Counted from the stretch's first letter, positions 36,454-47,689 are shown. The stretch: 64,000 nucleotides of DNA from Trinickia dinghuensis (GCF_003367175.1 NZ_QRGA01000019.1:62001-126000), one strand, 5' to 3'. Notes: a model not told the origin generated them from the letters alone. Translations and numbers: made by a program.

Positions 36454-37221
36454 TTATTGGACGTCTTTCCAGTACGATGCGTTGAGCCTCCAGGCGAAAA
36501 ACGTCAGTACGCCCAGGAAAATCAGCACGAACACGCCAAGCTGCCGGCGGGTCTGCTGGGTCGGCTCGGACATCCAAGTCAGGTACGCGACCAGATCCGC
36601 CACGGCAGCATCATAATCTACCCGAGACATCGTCCCCGGTTTTACGGTTTCGAAGCCGACGAACTGATGCGTCTTCTCTCCGGTTTCCAGATCCTTCACG
36701 TCCTCGAATTTGACCGTACGTATGCCCTGCAATTGCCACAGCACGTTCGGCATGCTGACGTTGTTGAACACCATGTTGTTCCACCCCGTCGGCCGCGTAT
36801 CGTCGCGGTAGAAGCTGCGCAGGTACGTGTAGAGCCAGTCGCTCCCGCGCGCCCGCGCCTCCACCGACAAATCGGGCGGCGTCACGCCGAACCACGTCTT
36901 CGCGTCGTCCGGGCGCATCGCCACCGTCATCGGGTTGCCGACCTTGTCGGTCGTGAACAACAGATTCTGCTCGATTTCCTTCTGGGAAATGCCGATCTGC
37001 TCCAGCGCGCTGTACCGCATCAGCTTCGCGCTATGGCAGTTCAAGCAATAGTTTACAAACAATTGCGCTCCATGCTGCAACGAAGCGATATCGTGCGTGT
37101 TATTGGGCGCACGATCGAGCTGAAAATCCTCGTCCGCATGGGCCGGTGCCATCGCCACCGCCAACGCCAGTGCCACGCTCGCCCCGCCGATTCGCGCGAG
37201 CTTAGTCAGCCAAGTGTTCAT
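36454..37221 (-). CDS. petC: Cytochrome c1 of bc1 complex
   Basis: Heme motif CLNCH; DLSVEARARGSDWLYTYLRSFYRDDTRPTGWNN. Confidence 0.94.
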   Translation of the reverse strand: MNTWLTKLARIGGASVALALAVAMAPAHADEDFQLDRAPNNTHDIASLQHGAQLFVNYCLNCHSAKLMRYSALEQIGISQKEIEQNLLFTTDKVGNPMTVAMRPDDAKTWFGVTPPDLSVEARARGSDWLYTYLRSFYRDDTRPTGWNNMVFNNVSMPNVLWQLQGIRTVKFEDVKDLETGEKTHQFVGFETVKPGTMSRVDYDAAVADLVAYLTWMSEPTQQTRRQLGVFVLIFLGVLTFFAWRLNASYWKDVQ

Positions 37222-37243
37222 ATCGTGTTGTCCTCGCTCGCGG

Positions 37244-38626
37244 TTAATGGGGCTTGAACCGGACACGCTCGGGCGGCTCTTTGAACGTACCGAGCCGGGT
37301 CCAGAACGGCATGCCCAGGAAGAACGCGAAGTAGACCAGCGCGCAGATCTGGGCGATCAGCGTCGCCGCCGGCGAAGGCGGTTTCGTCCCCAAAAACGCC
37401 AGCGTCAGAAACGCCAGCACGAAGATCCCATAGAACACTTTGTGGAAGAACGGCCGGTAGCGGATCGACTTCACCGGGCTGCGATCGAGCCACGGCAGGA
37501 AAAACAGCGAGATCACCGCCGAGCCCATCACCACGACGCCCCAGAATTTGGCTTCGGTGAACGCCATGAAGACGATCAGCAGCGCAGCCAGGACCGGCAG
37601 GCCGATGCGCCATTTCCCTCGCGCTCGCGCCAGCGCCAGCAGCCCCAACAGGCCGACGACAATCATCAGCACGATCTTGAACGGATCCGTCGTCGCGCGC
37701 AGCATCGCGTAGAACGCCGTGAAATACCAGACCGGCGCGATCTCGGGAGGGGTCTGCAGCGGGTTCGCGGGAATGAAGTTGTTCGATTCGAGGAAGTAGC
37801 CGCCCATCTCCGGCGCGAAGAACAGAATCGCCGAGAAGACCATCAAGAACACGCACACGCCGAAGAAATCATGCACCGAGTAGAAGGGGTGGAACGGGAT
37901 GCCGTCGAGCGGCTTGCCGTTCGCATCCTTCTTGGCCTTGATTTCGATGCCGTCGGGGTTGTTCGACCCCACTTCGTGCAGCGCGACGATGTGCACGAAC
38001 ACGAGCCCGAGCAACACCAGCGGAATGGCGATCACGTGAAACGCGAAGAACCGATTCAGCGTGATGTCGGACACGACGTAGTCGCCACGAATCCAGAGCG
38101 ACAGATCCGGGCCGACGAACGGGATCGCCGAGAACAAGTTCACGATCACCTGGGCGCCCCAGTACGACATCTGGCCCCAAGGCAGCAGGTAGCCGAAGAA
38201 CGCCTCGGCCATCAGGCACAGAAAGATCGCGCAGCCGAAGATCCAGACGAGTTCGCGCGGCTTGCGGTACGAGCCGTACATGAGCCCGCGGAACATGTGC
38301 AGATAGACGACGACGAAGAACATCGACGCGCCCGTCGAATGCATGTAGCGGATCAGCCAGCCCCACGGCACCTCGCGCATGATGTACTCGACCGACGCGA
38401 ACGCGAGCTGCGAGTCGGGCTTGTAGTTCATCGTCAGGAAGATGCCCGTGACGATCTGGTTCACGAGCACCAGCAGCGCGAGCGAGCCGAAGAAGTACCA
38501 GAAGTTGAAGTTCTTCGGCGCGTAGTACTCGGACAGATGCGCCTTCCACGTCGACGTCATCGGGAACCGCCGGTCGATCCAGCCGGCAAGACCCGTCGTT
38601 TCCACCTGCTTTTCCGTTGTCGCCAT
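37244..38626 (-). CDS. petB: Cytochrome b of bc1 complex
   Basis: WYFFGSLALLVLVNQIVTGIFLTMNYKPD; multiple TM; PEWYF-like APVWYFTAFYAMLR. Confidence 0.95.
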   Translation of the reverse strand: MATTEKQVETTGLAGWIDRRFPMTSTWKAHLSEYYAPKNFNFWYFFGSLALLVLVNQIVTGIFLTMNYKPDSQLAFASVEYIMREVPWGWLIRYMHSTGASMFFVVVYLHMFRGLMYGSYRKPRELVWIFGCAIFLCLMAEAFFGYLLPWGQMSYWGAQVIVNLFSAIPFVGPDLSLWIRGDYVVSDITLNRFFAFHVIAIPLVLLGLVFVHIVALHEVGSNNPDGIEIKAKKDANGKPLDGIPFHPFYSVHDFFGVCVFLMVFSAILFFAPEMGGYFLESNNFIPANPLQTPPEIAPVWYFTAFYAMLRATTDPFKIVLMIVVGLLGLLALARARGKWRIGLPVLAALLIVFMAFTEAKFWGVVVMGSAVISLFFLPWLDRSPVKSIRYRPFFHKVFYGIFVLAFLTLAFLGTKPPSPAATLIAQICALVYFAFFLGMPFWTRLGTFKEPPERVRFKPH

Positions 38627-39247
38627 TTACGCCTCTCCTTCTTCGTCTTTGCCGATCACGATCGTCGTAGGCGTCGTGAACATGTAGCGGGGAACGTCGA
38701 GGTTCTGCGGGGCGGGTTTGTCCTTGAAGACGCGGCCGTCCAGATCGTAGGTGGAGCCGTGGCAGGGGCACAGGAAGCCGCCGGGCCAGTTGTCGGGAAG
38801 GTTGGCCTGAGGGCCGGGGGTGAAACGGGGCGTAGGCGTGCAGCCCAAGTGCGTGCAGACCGCCACGACGACGAGGATGTTCTGATGATCCTCGCGCGAC
38901 CGGTACTCGTTCAGGGCGTACTTCGGCATCGGCATCGAGAACGGATTCTCGGACTTCGGATCGACCACTTCGGAATCGGCCTTCTTCACGTCGGCCAGCA
39001 TGTCCGGCGTGCGGTTCAGAATCCAGACCGGCTTGCCGCGCCAGGCGACGGTCATCAACTGGCCGGGCTCCAATTTGGAGATGTCGACTTCCACGGGTGC
39101 GCCGGCCGCCTTGGCCTTCGCCGATGGCTCTAAGGAGTCCACGAAAGGTATTACGGCGGCAACCGCTCCACAGCCGCCTACTGCGGACGTCGTAATCAGC
39201 CAGGTACGGCGGCTGCTGTCGACGCGTTCATCTTCTTTATCTCGCAT
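38627..39247 (-). CDS. petA: Ubiquinol-cytochrome c reductase Rieske Fe-S subunit
   Basis: CTHLGCTP and CPCHGSTYD motifs; TAT-like RRTWLITT N terminus. Confidence 0.95.
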   Translation of the reverse strand: MRDKEDERVDSSRRTWLITTSAVGGCGAVAAVIPFVDSLEPSAKAKAAGAPVEVDISKLEPGQLMTVAWRGKPVWILNRTPDMLADVKKADSEVVDPKSENPFSMPMPKYALNEYRSREDHQNILVVVAVCTHLGCTPTPRFTPGPQANLPDNWPGGFLCPCHGSTYDLDGRVFKDKPAPQNLDVPRYMFTTPTTIVIGKDEEGEA

Positions 39248-39566
39248 CACACGCCCCACTTCTGAGTTGGATTTCGGTCACCGCTTTTCACCACCGCCGC
39301 TAGTTTGCTCGAATGGAGTCGGCATTTACAAGAGCCGTCCGACAAAAACCGTGCGAAGCGTTGATTCTTAAGGGTTTCCCCGGACCCAACCGGTGCGGCT
39401 TTTTGTCGCTTTCTCGTTAAGTGTTTCCTTTAGTTTTGCATGGGCCCGGAGTATGCGCTAAAGCGCTAACTCCGGCCGACACGGCATGCTTATTGCGGTG
39501 TCGATTGATGCGTGTCATTCAAAACACACAAAATCACCCGCAATTCCGATGAATTGCGGCACTGCG

Positions 39567-40313
39567 TCACACCGGATTATCGATATCGATAAATAGATGC
39601 TCAATATCGAAGCGCTCCGACAGGTGTGCACCGAGCGCCTGCACCCCGTAACGCTCGGTCGCATGATGCCCCGCAGCAAGGAAAGCGACGCCGCTTTCCG
39701 CCGCGATGTGTGTGATCTGCTCCGAGATTTCGCCCGTCAGGTAGACGTCCGCGCCTGCGTCGATGGCCGCCTCGAAGTAGCTTTGCGCCCCGCCCGTGCA
39801 CCAGGCGATGCGGCGCAATTCGACATCGGGATCGCCGAGCATCAGCGGTGTGCGTCCGAGCGTATGCTCGACCTGGGCGGCGAAGTGCGCGAGCGTGACC
39901 GGCATCGGCAGCGTCGTCATCCAGCCCAAGGAATCGGCGCCGAAGCGGGCCTCGCCGATCAGCCCGAGCCGCGCGCCGAGTTGAGCGTTGTTGCCGAGCT
40001 CCGGATGATCGTCGAGCGGCAGGTGATAGGCGAACAGGTTGATCTCGTTATCGATCAGCTGCTTGATGCGCCGGTACTTGCGGCCCGTGATCTGCGGCGC
40101 TTCGTTGCGCCAGAAGTAGCCGTGGTGAACGAGGACGGCGTCCGCCCCCCAATCGGCCGCGGCTTCCAGGAACGCGAGCGAGGCGGTCACGCCCGTCGCG
40201 ATCTTGTCGATGCGGCGCCGGCCTTCCACTTGCAGGCCGTTCGGGCTGTAGTCCTTGAAACGAGCGATGTCGAGCATGTCGTTCAAGTACAATTCAAGTT
40301 CGATCCGATCCAT
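39567..40313 (-). CDS. Nif3-like dinuclear metal center hexameric protein
   Basis: [61 protein letters not shown]. Confidence 0.92.
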   Translation of the reverse strand: MDRIELELYLNDMLDIARFKDYSPNGLQVEGRRRIDKIATGVTASLAFLEAAADWGADAVLVHHGYFWRNEAPQITGRKYRRIKQLIDNEINLFAYHLPLDDHPELGNNAQLGARLGLIGEARFGADSLGWMTTLPMPVTLAHFAAQVEHTLGRTPLMLGDPDVELRRIAWCTGGAQSYFEAAIDAGADVYLTGEISEQITHIAAESGVAFLAAGHHATERYGVQALGAHLSERFDIEHLFIDIDNPV

Positions 40314-40332
40314 AGAAACCTCGATTCTTCAA

Positions 40333-41562
40333 ATGCTTAGACGCTTCTGGATGCTCTTCGCCCAAGCGGTGACGGTGCTGCTCGCCGTTCTGTTCATTGT
40401 GGCGACGCTCAAGCCTCAGTGGCTGCAGCATCAGGGGCAATTCGGCAAACAGCTGGCCTCTCCGATCGTCGCGCTGCGCGAGGTGGCGCCGGGATCCGGT
40501 TCGGGGCCGGCCACGGCCTCCTATGCCGATGCCGCGCAAAAAGCCATGCCGGCCGTCGTCAACGTGTTCTCGGGCAAGGCCGGATCGGCGCCGCCGAATC
40601 CGCATGCAAAGGATCCGCTGTTTCGTTATTTCTTCGGCAATCCTAAAAACCAGCAGCAGCAAGAGCAGCCCGAGGACGAAACCGCGACGAACCTCGGCTC
40701 GGGCGTGATCGTCAGCTCGGAAGGCTACATTCTAACGAACGAACATGTCGTGGACGGGGCGGATGAAATCGAAGTCGCCCTGGCCGACGGCCGCCGCACG
40801 AACGCCAAGGTGATCGGTGTCGATCCCGAGACGGATCTGGCCGTGCTCAAAATCAACATGACGAACCTGCCGTCGATCACGCTCGGCCGCATGGATCAAG
40901 TGCGCGTGGGCGACGTCGTGCTCGCCATCGGGAACCCGTTCGGCGTCGGGCAAACGGTCACGATGGGCATCATCAGCGCGCTCGGGCGCAATCACCTCGG
41001 CATCAACACGTTCGAGAACTTCATTCAGACCGACGCGCCGATCAATCCGGGCAACTCGGGCGGCGCCCTCGTCGACGTCCACGGCAATCTGCTCGGGATC
41101 AACACGGCGATCTACTCGCGCTCGGGCGGCTCGCTCGGCATCGGCTTCGCGATTCCGGTCTCGACGGCGCGCAGCGTGCTGGAAAGCATCATCACGACGG
41201 GGTCCGTCACGCGCGGCTGGATCGGCGTCGAGCCGCAGGACGTCACGCCGGCGATCGCCGAGTCGTTCGGGCTCGAGCAGCGCGGCACGATCGTCGCGGG
41301 CGTGCTCCAGGGCGGCCCGGCCGACAAGGCGGGCATCAAGCCCGGCGACGTCCTGCTCGAGGTGAACGGCGAGGAAATCACCGACACGACGCGGCTCTTG
41401 AACGTGATCGCGCAGATCAAGCCCGGCACGCAGGCGAAGGTCAAGCTGATGCGCAAGAAGAAGGAAATGGATCTCGTCGTGACGATCGGCAAGCGCCCGC
41501 CGCCGCCGAAGGGGACGGACAACAATCAGGACGAGGGCGGCGACACGCAGCAGCAGGAATGA
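40333..41562 (+). CDS. Do/DegQ-family periplasmic serine endopeptidase
   Basis: NLGSGVIVSSEGYILTNEHVVDGAD; TDAPINPGNSGGALVD; PDZ GVLQGGPADKAGIKPGDVLLEVNG. Confidence 0.95.
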   Translation: MLRRFWMLFAQAVTVLLAVLFIVATLKPQWLQHQGQFGKQLASPIVALREVAPGSGSGPATASYADAAQKAMPAVVNVFSGKAGSAPPNPHAKDPLFRYFFGNPKNQQQQEQPEDETATNLGSGVIVSSEGYILTNEHVVDGADEIEVALADGRRTNAKVIGVDPETDLAVLKINMTNLPSITLGRMDQVRVGDVVLAIGNPFGVGQTVTMGIISALGRNHLGINTFENFIQTDAPINPGNSGGALVDVHGNLLGINTAIYSRSGGSLGIGFAIPVSTARSVLESIITTGSVTRGWIGVEPQDVTPAIAESFGLEQRGTIVAGVLQGGPADKAGIKPGDVLLEVNGEEITDTTRLLNVIAQIKPGTQAKVKLMRKKKEMDLVVTIGKRPPPPKGTDNNQDEGGDTQQQE

Positions 41563-41623
41563 GCGGGCCGCGTAGGTGGGGCAGCCTAGGTCGGGCCGCG
41601 TTGGCCGGCCCGCGCAGGTGCCC

Positions 41624-42406
41624 TTAGCCCGCGGCGCCCTCTTCTTCCTCGGCGACTGGACGGTCCTTGCCGACGATCAGCCGGGCGGCAATGATCCCCG
41701 TTTCGTAGAGGATGATCAGCGGCAGCGCGAGGATCAGCTGCGAAAAAACGTCGGGCGGCGTAACCACAGCGGCAACGATGAACGCCCCCACCACCACATA
41801 CGGCCGGATGCTGCGCAGCTTCTTGAGCGTGACGACGCCCATGCGCACGAGCAGCACGACGATGATCGGGACCTCGAACGTGACCCCGAACGCTAAGAAC
41901 ATCGACAGCACGAAACTCAGGTAATTGTCGATATCGGTCGACATCTGCACGTTCAGTGGCGCGTTGTAATGCGCCATGACGCGGAAGATCGTCGGAAACA
42001 CGACGAAGTACGCGAACGACATCCCGCACAGGAACAAGAGATAGCTGCTGCCGACGAGCGGCGCGACGAGCTTCTTTTCGTGCTGATAGAGCCCCGGCGC
42101 GACGAACGCCCAAATCTGGTAGAGCACGATCGGCAGTGCGATGACGAGCGCGACGAGCATCGTCACCTTGATGGGGACGAAGAACGAACCCGTGACGTCG
42201 GTGACGATCATCCGCCCGCCCTTCGGCAGGTTCTCCATCAACGGCCGCGCGAGCAGCCTGAAGATGTCGGTCGCCCAATAGACGAGCCCGAGAAAGACGA
42301 TGATGACGGCGGCGCCCGCCTTGATGATGCGGTCGCGCAGCTCGACGAGATGCGAGATGAACGACTCTTCTGTGCCTTCGTCCTGCTTGTGCTGGGGGTC
42401 GCTCAC
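41624..42406 (-). CDS. tatC: Sec-independent translocase TatC
   Basis: FISHLVELRDRIIKAGAAVIIVFLGL; FGVTFEVPIIVVLLVRMGVV. Confidence 0.96.
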   Translation of the reverse strand: MSDPQHKQDEGTEESFISHLVELRDRIIKAGAAVIIVFLGLVYWATDIFRLLARPLMENLPKGGRMIVTDVTGSFFVPIKVTMLVALVIALPIVLYQIWAFVAPGLYQHEKKLVAPLVGSSYLLFLCGMSFAYFVVFPTIFRVMAHYNAPLNVQMSTDIDNYLSFVLSMFLAFGVTFEVPIIVVLLVRMGVVTLKKLRSIRPYVVVGAFIVAAVVTPPDVFSQLILALPLIILYETGIIAARLIVGKDRPVAEEEEGAAG

Positions 42407-42505
42407 GCCGGCCCTCTTAGTGAGATCGACGCGCGGTGCGTCGAAAGATCGGAAGTGGGAAGCCGTCGATTAGCGTCGAACGAACACAGCGCGATCATCG
42501 GCGGA

Positions 42506-43036
42506 TCAAAGAAAGCGCCGCTGCTTGCGCAGGCTGGCGGGCGTATGCCGCGCCACGCGCGCGGCGCCCGATTGCACGTGCGCGCGGCGGCCGACGGTGC
42601 GCTTGTACCAGACGGGCGCGGCCGAGCGCTTGGTGCGCCAGCTGACGCGTTTGACCGTGGGCGGTGCCGTGGTGCGCCATGGAGACGCAGTACCGTCGCC
42701 CGCCGAATCCTCCCCGGTCGCCCCGCCCGCAATGCTCGGGGACGTCGACGTACCGCCCCGGAAGGCTTCGTTCAACTCCGTTTCGTGCTTGCGCAAGTTG
42801 TCGTGAATCGAGTTCTCGACATTGCGCGCGGCCGACTCGAATTCGGTCTTCATCTGGCGCAGCGCGTCGAGTTCGATCTCGCGCGTCACCTCGGCCTTCA
42901 CGTCGTTGATGTACCGCTGAGCGCGGCCGAACAGCGCGCCCGCCGTGCGCGCAACGCGCGGCAGACGCTCGGGGCCGAGCACGACGAGCGCCACCACGCC
43001 GATCAGCGCCATCTTCGTCAGTCCGAGATCGAGCAT
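42506..43036 (-). CDS. tatB: Sec-independent translocase TatB
   Basis: MLDLGLTKMALIGVVALVVLGPERLPRVARTAGALFGRAQRYINDVKAEV. Confidence 0.95.
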   Translation of the reverse strand: MLDLGLTKMALIGVVALVVLGPERLPRVARTAGALFGRAQRYINDVKAEVTREIELDALRQMKTEFESAARNVENSIHDNLRKHETELNEAFRGGTSTSPSIAGGATGEDSAGDGTASPWRTTAPPTVKRVSWRTKRSAAPVWYKRTVGRRAHVQSGAARVARHTPASLRKQRRFL

Positions 43037-43130
43037 GTAGGTGGCCTAGTCGTCCATTAACGGTTATGCGATTGTGCGGATGTTCGGTTGCGTCGATTCA
43101 CGCCTGCGCCGCGGCTCGCGCGGCGTCCTT

Positions 43131-43379
43131 TCAGCGGTAATCGTTCGAGCGCGATTTTTCCTTCGCCTCGACATCGATCGTGTTCGAGCGCGGCAGCTCG
43201 CGGCGCTCGGCGTCGGGCTGAGCCGGCGTGGACGGATTATCCGAGTCCTTCATGCCCTCTTTGAAGCCCTTCACCGCGCTGCCCAAATCGCTGCCGATGC
43301 TGCGCAGGCGCTTCGTACCGAACACGAGTGCCACGATCAAAAGCACGATCAACCAGTGCCAAATGCTGAATGAACCCAT
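43131..43379 (-). CDS. tatA: Sec-independent translocase TatA
   Basis: [43 protein letters not shown]. Confidence 0.96.
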   Translation of the reverse strand: MGSFSIWHWLIVLLIVALVFGTKRLRSIGSDLGSAVKGFKEGMKDSDNPSTPAQPDAERRELPRSNTIDVEAKEKSRSNDYR

Positions 43380-43496
43380 GAAAACCTCCCAAACCTTGCC
43401 GTCGCTTGGTGCGACGACAAAAATACCGGCCTTGCGACCGTAATCGGAACGCTTGCGCTCCCTGTCGATCGATGCGGCAGTGGAGCGCGCCGCGCC

Positions 43497-43859
43497 TTAA
43501 CCCATCCGCTTCCACGGACGCGGACCGGCGAGAATATGCGCATGCAAGTGGTAGACCTCCTGCCCGCCTCCCGGCCCCGTATTGATGACCGTTCGGAACC
43601 CCGTATCGCCGCCGGTGTACGCGCAGCCGAGTTCATCGGCCAGCCGCGCCACCAGAATCATCATTTTACCAAGCAGCGGCGCATCGCTTTGGGTGCAATT
43701 GGACAGGGTTTCGACATGTTTTCGAGGAATCACGAGGACATGCGTATCCGCTGCCGGGTGGATGTCCTTGAACGCGACGAAGTCTTCGTCTTCGTGAACC
43801 TTCGTGCTCGGGATTTCGCCCGAGGCGATCTTGCAAAAAAGGCAGTTGTCGTGACTCAT
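43497..43859 (-). CDS. HIT family histidine triad protein
   Basis: CLFCKIASGEIPSTKVHEDEDFVAFKDIHPAADTHVLVIPRKH; HLHAHIL. Confidence 0.95.
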   Translation of the reverse strand: MSHDNCLFCKIASGEIPSTKVHEDEDFVAFKDIHPAADTHVLVIPRKHVETLSNCTQSDAPLLGKMMILVARLADELGCAYTGGDTGFRTVINTGPGGGQEVYHLHAHILAGPRPWKRMG

Positions 43860-43902
43860 GGTCTTCCTGGTGGCGAAGCGAATACGCGGCCGCGCGGCGC
43901 CG

Positions 43903-44286
43903 TCAAAACCACGCCCGCGGCTCGAGCGGCTTGTTCTCGTACAAGTACAGCCAGCCCTTGACGATACGGTACAGCATCCAGATCGATACGGCCGTGAGCA
44001 CCGCGAAGCCGATGACGACGAAGACGAGCACGCCGCCGATGATATAACCGGCGAGCCCGATCCAGAACGTGCGGATCAGCCACGTCAGGTGCGCTTCATA
44101 CGGCGTGCCCGCGGCATCGTCGCGCTTCAAGTAGGCGATGATGATCGCGACGACGATCGTGATGCCGCCCGTGAACCACTGCAGCGCATAGAGCCCGTAG
44201 AGAATATGCGTGAGCGTGCGGATATCGCCGCCGGCGCGGGGCGTCGGGTAGGTGACGGGGTTATCCGGTCGCTGGTTCATCTTCAC
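43903..44286 (-). CDS. DUF4870-like membrane protein
   Basis: TLTHILYGLYALQWFTGGITIVVAIIIAYLKRDDAAGTPYEAHLTWLIRTFW. Confidence 0.85.
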   Translation of the reverse strand: MKMNQRPDNPVTYPTPRAGGDIRTLTHILYGLYALQWFTGGITIVVAIIIAYLKRDDAAGTPYEAHLTWLIRTFWIGLAGYIIGGVLVFVVIGFAVLTAVSIWMLYRIVKGWLYLYENKPLEPRAWF

Positions 44287-44337
44287 CCTCTATGCGTTAG
44301 GCAATATGAATGCGGCCCGCTCAGGGGCCGCTACGGC

Positions 44338-44703
44338 TCAGCCGCCGTTTTCCTCACGCTCGCGACGCTTGCGCAGCGCCTTTTCCTCGATGCCCGACAT
44401 CCCTTCGCGCCGCTCGAGTTCGGCGATGACGTCCGCGGGGCTCAGATCGTAGTGCGACAGCATAACCAGGCAGTGAAACCAGAGATCGGCCACTTCGCCG
44501 ACCAGCGCGGCCGGCGCGCCGCCCTGGCGCACGTCCTTCGCGGCGAGCACGACCTCCGTCGCTTCCTCGCCGATCTTCTTCAGCACGGCGTCGTCACCCT
44601 TGTGAAACAGGCGCGAAACGTACGAAACCTCGGGATCGCCGCCCTTGCGGCTGTCGATGATGGCGGCGAGCCGCAGCAGCGTGTCTTGCGTGGGTTGAGT
44701 CAT
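44338..44703 (-). CDS. hisE: Phosphoribosyl-ATP diphosphatase
   Basis: [49 protein letters not shown]. Confidence 0.96.
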   Translation of the reverse strand: MTQPTQDTLLRLAAIIDSRKGGDPEVSYVSRLFHKGDDAVLKKIGEEATEVVLAAKDVRQGGAPAALVGEVADLWFHCLVMLSHYDLSPADVIAELERREGMSGIEEKALRKRREREENGG

Positions 44704-45110
44704 CGGTAGATCTGTTCAGGGTCTTTCAGCACGGGATCGACGGCGATCCAGTCGCCTTCGTCGGCCGTGCCTTCGAATTTCTGGAAAAAGCAGGAATGCC
44801 GCCCGGTGTGGCAGGCGATGCCCGACACCTGCTCGATCTTGAGCAAGACGACGTCTTCGTCGCAGTCGAGCCGCACTTCGCGCACGTGCTGCACGTGGCC
44901 GGATTCCTCGCCCTTGAACCACAAGCGCTGGCGCGAGCGCGAAAAGTAGACGGCGCGGCCCGTCTCGATCGTCTTGGCCAGCGCCTCGCGATTCATCCAC
45001 GCGAACATGAGCACGTCGCCCGTCGTCGCTTCCTGCGCGATGACCGGCACGAGCCCGTTGGCGTCCCATTGGACTTTGTCGAGCCAAGGTTTTTCGGCGG
45101 GTGCGTTCAT
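44700..45110 (-). CDS. hisI: Phosphoribosyl-AMP cyclohydrolase
   Basis: [54 protein letters not shown]. Confidence 0.96.
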   Translation of the reverse strand: MNAPAEKPWLDKVQWDANGLVPVIAQEATTGDVLMFAWMNREALAKTIETGRAVYFSRSRQRLWFKGEESGHVQHVREVRLDCDEDVVLLKIEQVSGIACHTGRHSCFFQKFEGTADEGDWIAVDPVLKDPEQIYR

Positions 45111-45190
45111 CGCAGCCTCCCGCCGGGCCGCCCCAAGGGAGGCTGAGCCCCCCCGGGGGGCAGAGAACGAAGTGACCGTGGGGGTCGTTT
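45107..45190. repeat. GC-rich intergenic repeat-like sequence between hisF and hisI
   Basis: CCGGGCCGCCCCAAGGGAGGCTGAGCCCCCCCGGGGGGCAGAGAACGAAGTGACCGTGGGGGTC; resembles recurrent Burkholderiales intergenic sequence (recall, unverified). Confidence 0.45.
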
Positions 45191-45192
45191 CA

Positions 45193-45966
45193 TCACTGCC
45201 TCACTGAGATACCACGATCGGCCATGAAGCGCTTCGCTTCGCCGACCGTATGTTCGCCGTAGTGGAAGATGCTCGCGGCCAGCACGGCATCGGCATGGCC
45301 GTCGAGGATGCCGTCGGCCAGATCCTTCAGCGACCCGACACCGCCCGACGCGATCACGGGCACGGGCACGGCGTCCGACACGGCGCGCGTGAGCGCGAGA
45401 TCGAACCCGCTTTTCGTGCCGTCGCGATCCATGCTGGTCAGCAGAATTTCGCCGGCGCCGTATTCGGCCATCTGCTTGGCCCAGGCCACGGCATCGAGCC
45501 CCGTCGCCTTGCGGCCGCCGTGCGTGAAGACCTCCCAGCGCGCCGGCTCGCCTTCGCCCGAGACGCGCTTGGCATCGATCGCGACGACGATGCACTGCGA
45601 GCCGTATTTCTGCGCGGCCTCGCGCACGAGCTCCGGCCGCGCGACGGCGGACGAGTTCATGCTGATCTTGTCCGCGCCCGCGTTCAGCAGCCGCCGCACG
45701 TCTTCGACCGCGCGCACGCCGCCGCCCACCGTCAGCGGGATGAACACTTGCGCCGCCACCGCCTCGATGATCGGCAGGATCAGGTCGCGTTGATCGGACG
45801 TGGCCGTGATGTCGAGGAACGTCAGCTCGTCGGCGCCTTGCTCGTCGTAGCGGCGCGCGATTTCGACGGGATCGCCGGCATCGCGCAGCTCCACGAAATT
45901 GACGCCTTTGACGACGCGGCCGGCGGTCACGTCCAGGCAGGGGATGATGCGTTTAGCTAGAGCCAT
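45193..45966 (-). CDS. hisF: Imidazole glycerol phosphate synthase cyclase subunit
   Basis: [40 protein letters not shown]. Confidence 0.97.
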   Translation of the reverse strand: MALAKRIIPCLDVTAGRVVKGVNFVELRDAGDPVEIARRYDEQGADELTFLDITATSDQRDLILPIIEAVAAQVFIPLTVGGGVRAVEDVRRLLNAGADKISMNSSAVARPELVREAAQKYGSQCIVVAIDAKRVSGEGEPARWEVFTHGGRKATGLDAVAWAKQMAEYGAGEILLTSMDRDGTKSGFDLALTRAVSDAVPVPVIASGGVGSLKDLADGILDGHADAVLAASIFHYGEHTVGEAKRFMADRGISVRQ

Positions 45967-46115
45967 GGTGGTGCAAATGCCGCTAAATGGGCCGCCTGCC
46001 GCAAAGCAGACGGCGTAATGTCGTGACGGAGGAGACGCCGTGGCCGCATGGCCGCGCCGTCCCTTGCCGACGGACCGGGCCGCCCGTGCGCCGCGGCACG
46101 GGCGCGCCGCGGCTT

Positions 46116-46868
46116 TCAGGCGTCGTCCGATTCGCGCAGCGCGTCCGCCCGCGTTTGCGCCGCGGTGAAATCGAGATCGCCCGAATAGATCGCGCGCCCG
46201 CAAATGACGCCCTCGACGCCGTCGTTCTCGACTTCGCAAAGCGCCTCGATGTCGGCCAGATTCGACAGCCCGCCGCTCGCGATCACGGGAATCTTCACGG
46301 CACGGGCAAGCCGCACCGTCGCCTCGATATTGACGCCCTGCAGCATCCCGTCGCGGCCGATGTCCGTATAGATGATCGACTCGCAGCCGTAGTCCTCGAA
46401 CTTTTGCGCCAGGTCGACGACTTCATGGCCCGTAAGCTTGCTCCAGCCGTCGGTTGCGACCTTGCCGTCCTTGGCATCGAGGCCGACGATGATATGGCCG
46501 CCGAACGCGGTGCAGGCATCCTGCAGGAAGCCCGGGTTCTTCACCGCGGCCGTGCCGATGATGACGTAGGACAGGCCGTCGTCCAGATAACGCTCGATCG
46601 TCTCCAGATCGCGGATACCGCCGCCGAGCTGGACCGGGATCTCGCGCCCGACTTCGTCGATGATGGCGCGGATCGCCTCTTCGTTCTTCGGCTTGCCCGC
46701 AAACGCGCCGTTCAGGTCGACGAGATGCAGCCGTCGTGCGCCCCGATCGACCCAATGGCGGGCCATTGCCGCGGGATCCTCGGAAAATATCGTCGCCTGG
46801 TCCATATCGCCTTGTTTAAGGCGCACACACTGACCGTCCTTGAGGTCGATGGCGGGAATCAGCAGCAT
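46116..46868 (-). CDS. hisA: ProFAR isomerase HisA
   Basis: [39 protein letters not shown]. Confidence 0.97.
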   Translation of the reverse strand: MLLIPAIDLKDGQCVRLKQGDMDQATIFSEDPAAMARHWVDRGARRLHLVDLNGAFAGKPKNEEAIRAIIDEVGREIPVQLGGGIRDLETIERYLDDGLSYVIIGTAAVKNPGFLQDACTAFGGHIIVGLDAKDGKVATDGWSKLTGHEVVDLAQKFEDYGCESIIYTDIGRDGMLQGVNIEATVRLARAVKIPVIASGGLSNLADIEALCEVENDGVEGVICGRAIYSGDLDFTAAQTRADALRESDDA

Positions 46869-47035
46869 AGCAATCGCGTGAAATCTGGGAGGTTGAAAGT
46901 CGGTAGCCGCCGGCTCCGGGCACACCATGGCACCCGACGCCGAATAGCCGTGTCGCTTAGTTTAGTACAAGTCTTACAGTGCTCCGCCCGCTTACCGTCC
47001 GGATAGGACCGATGCGCAGGCGGCCCGCATCTCGT

Positions 47036-47674
47036 TCAGGGGTTCCAATCGACGAAATTGCGGTACACGCGCAGCCCGGTGTCAGCGCTCTTTTCCGGGT
47101 GAAACTGGGTTGCGAAGATATTCTCGCGTGCCACGGCCGATGTAAACGTCGTGCCGTAGTCGGTCTCGCCGGCCGTGTGTTCACGGTTTTCAGGCGCGAC
47201 ATAGTAGCTGTGGACGAAGTAGAAGAACGCGCCGTCCGGCACGCCGGACCACAGCGGGTGGGCGCGCGTTTGCCGCACGCGGTTCCAGCCCATCTGCGGC
47301 ACCTTGAAGCGCGAGCCGTCGTCCTGGAGCTTGCCTTCGAGCTCGAAGCGCAAGACCTTGCCCGGCAGCAGGCCGAGACCCGGCGTCGAACCCTCTTCGC
47401 TCCAGTCGAACAGCATCTGCTCGCCGACGCACACGCCCATCAAAGGCTTCGCGCGCGACGCTTCGAGCACCGCTTCCTGCAAGCCCGATTCGCCGAGGCA
47501 GCGCATGCAGTCGGGCATCGCCCCCTGCCCCGGCAGCACGACGCGCTCGGCCTCGCGAATCCCTTCGGGACGATCGACGATCGCCACGTCCACTTCGGGT
47601 GCGGCCTTCTTCAGCGCTTGATACACCGAGCGCAGGTTGCCCATCCCGTAATCCACAATCGCAATCTTTTTCAT
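47036..47674 (-). CDS. hisH: Imidazole glycerol phosphate synthase glutamine amidotransferase subunit
   Basis: [41 protein letters not shown]-like [13 protein letters not shown]. Confidence 0.97.
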   Translation of the reverse strand: MKKIAIVDYGMGNLRSVYQALKKAAPEVDVAIVDRPEGIREAERVVLPGQGAMPDCMRCLGESGLQEAVLEASRAKPLMGVCVGEQMLFDWSEEGSTPGLGLLPGKVLRFELEGKLQDDGSRFKVPQMGWNRVRQTRAHPLWSGVPDGAFFYFVHSYYVAPENREHTAGETDYGTTFTSAVARENIFATQFHPEKSADTGLRVYRNFVDWNP

Positions 47675-47689
47675 CTCAAGCAGCGCTTT

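Noticed and set aside
37214-39133. 639-aa + strand ORF opposite petABC
   Set aside because: Antisense to clearly conserved cytochrome bc1 genes; Arg/His/Asp-rich composition typical of high-GC shadow ORFs.
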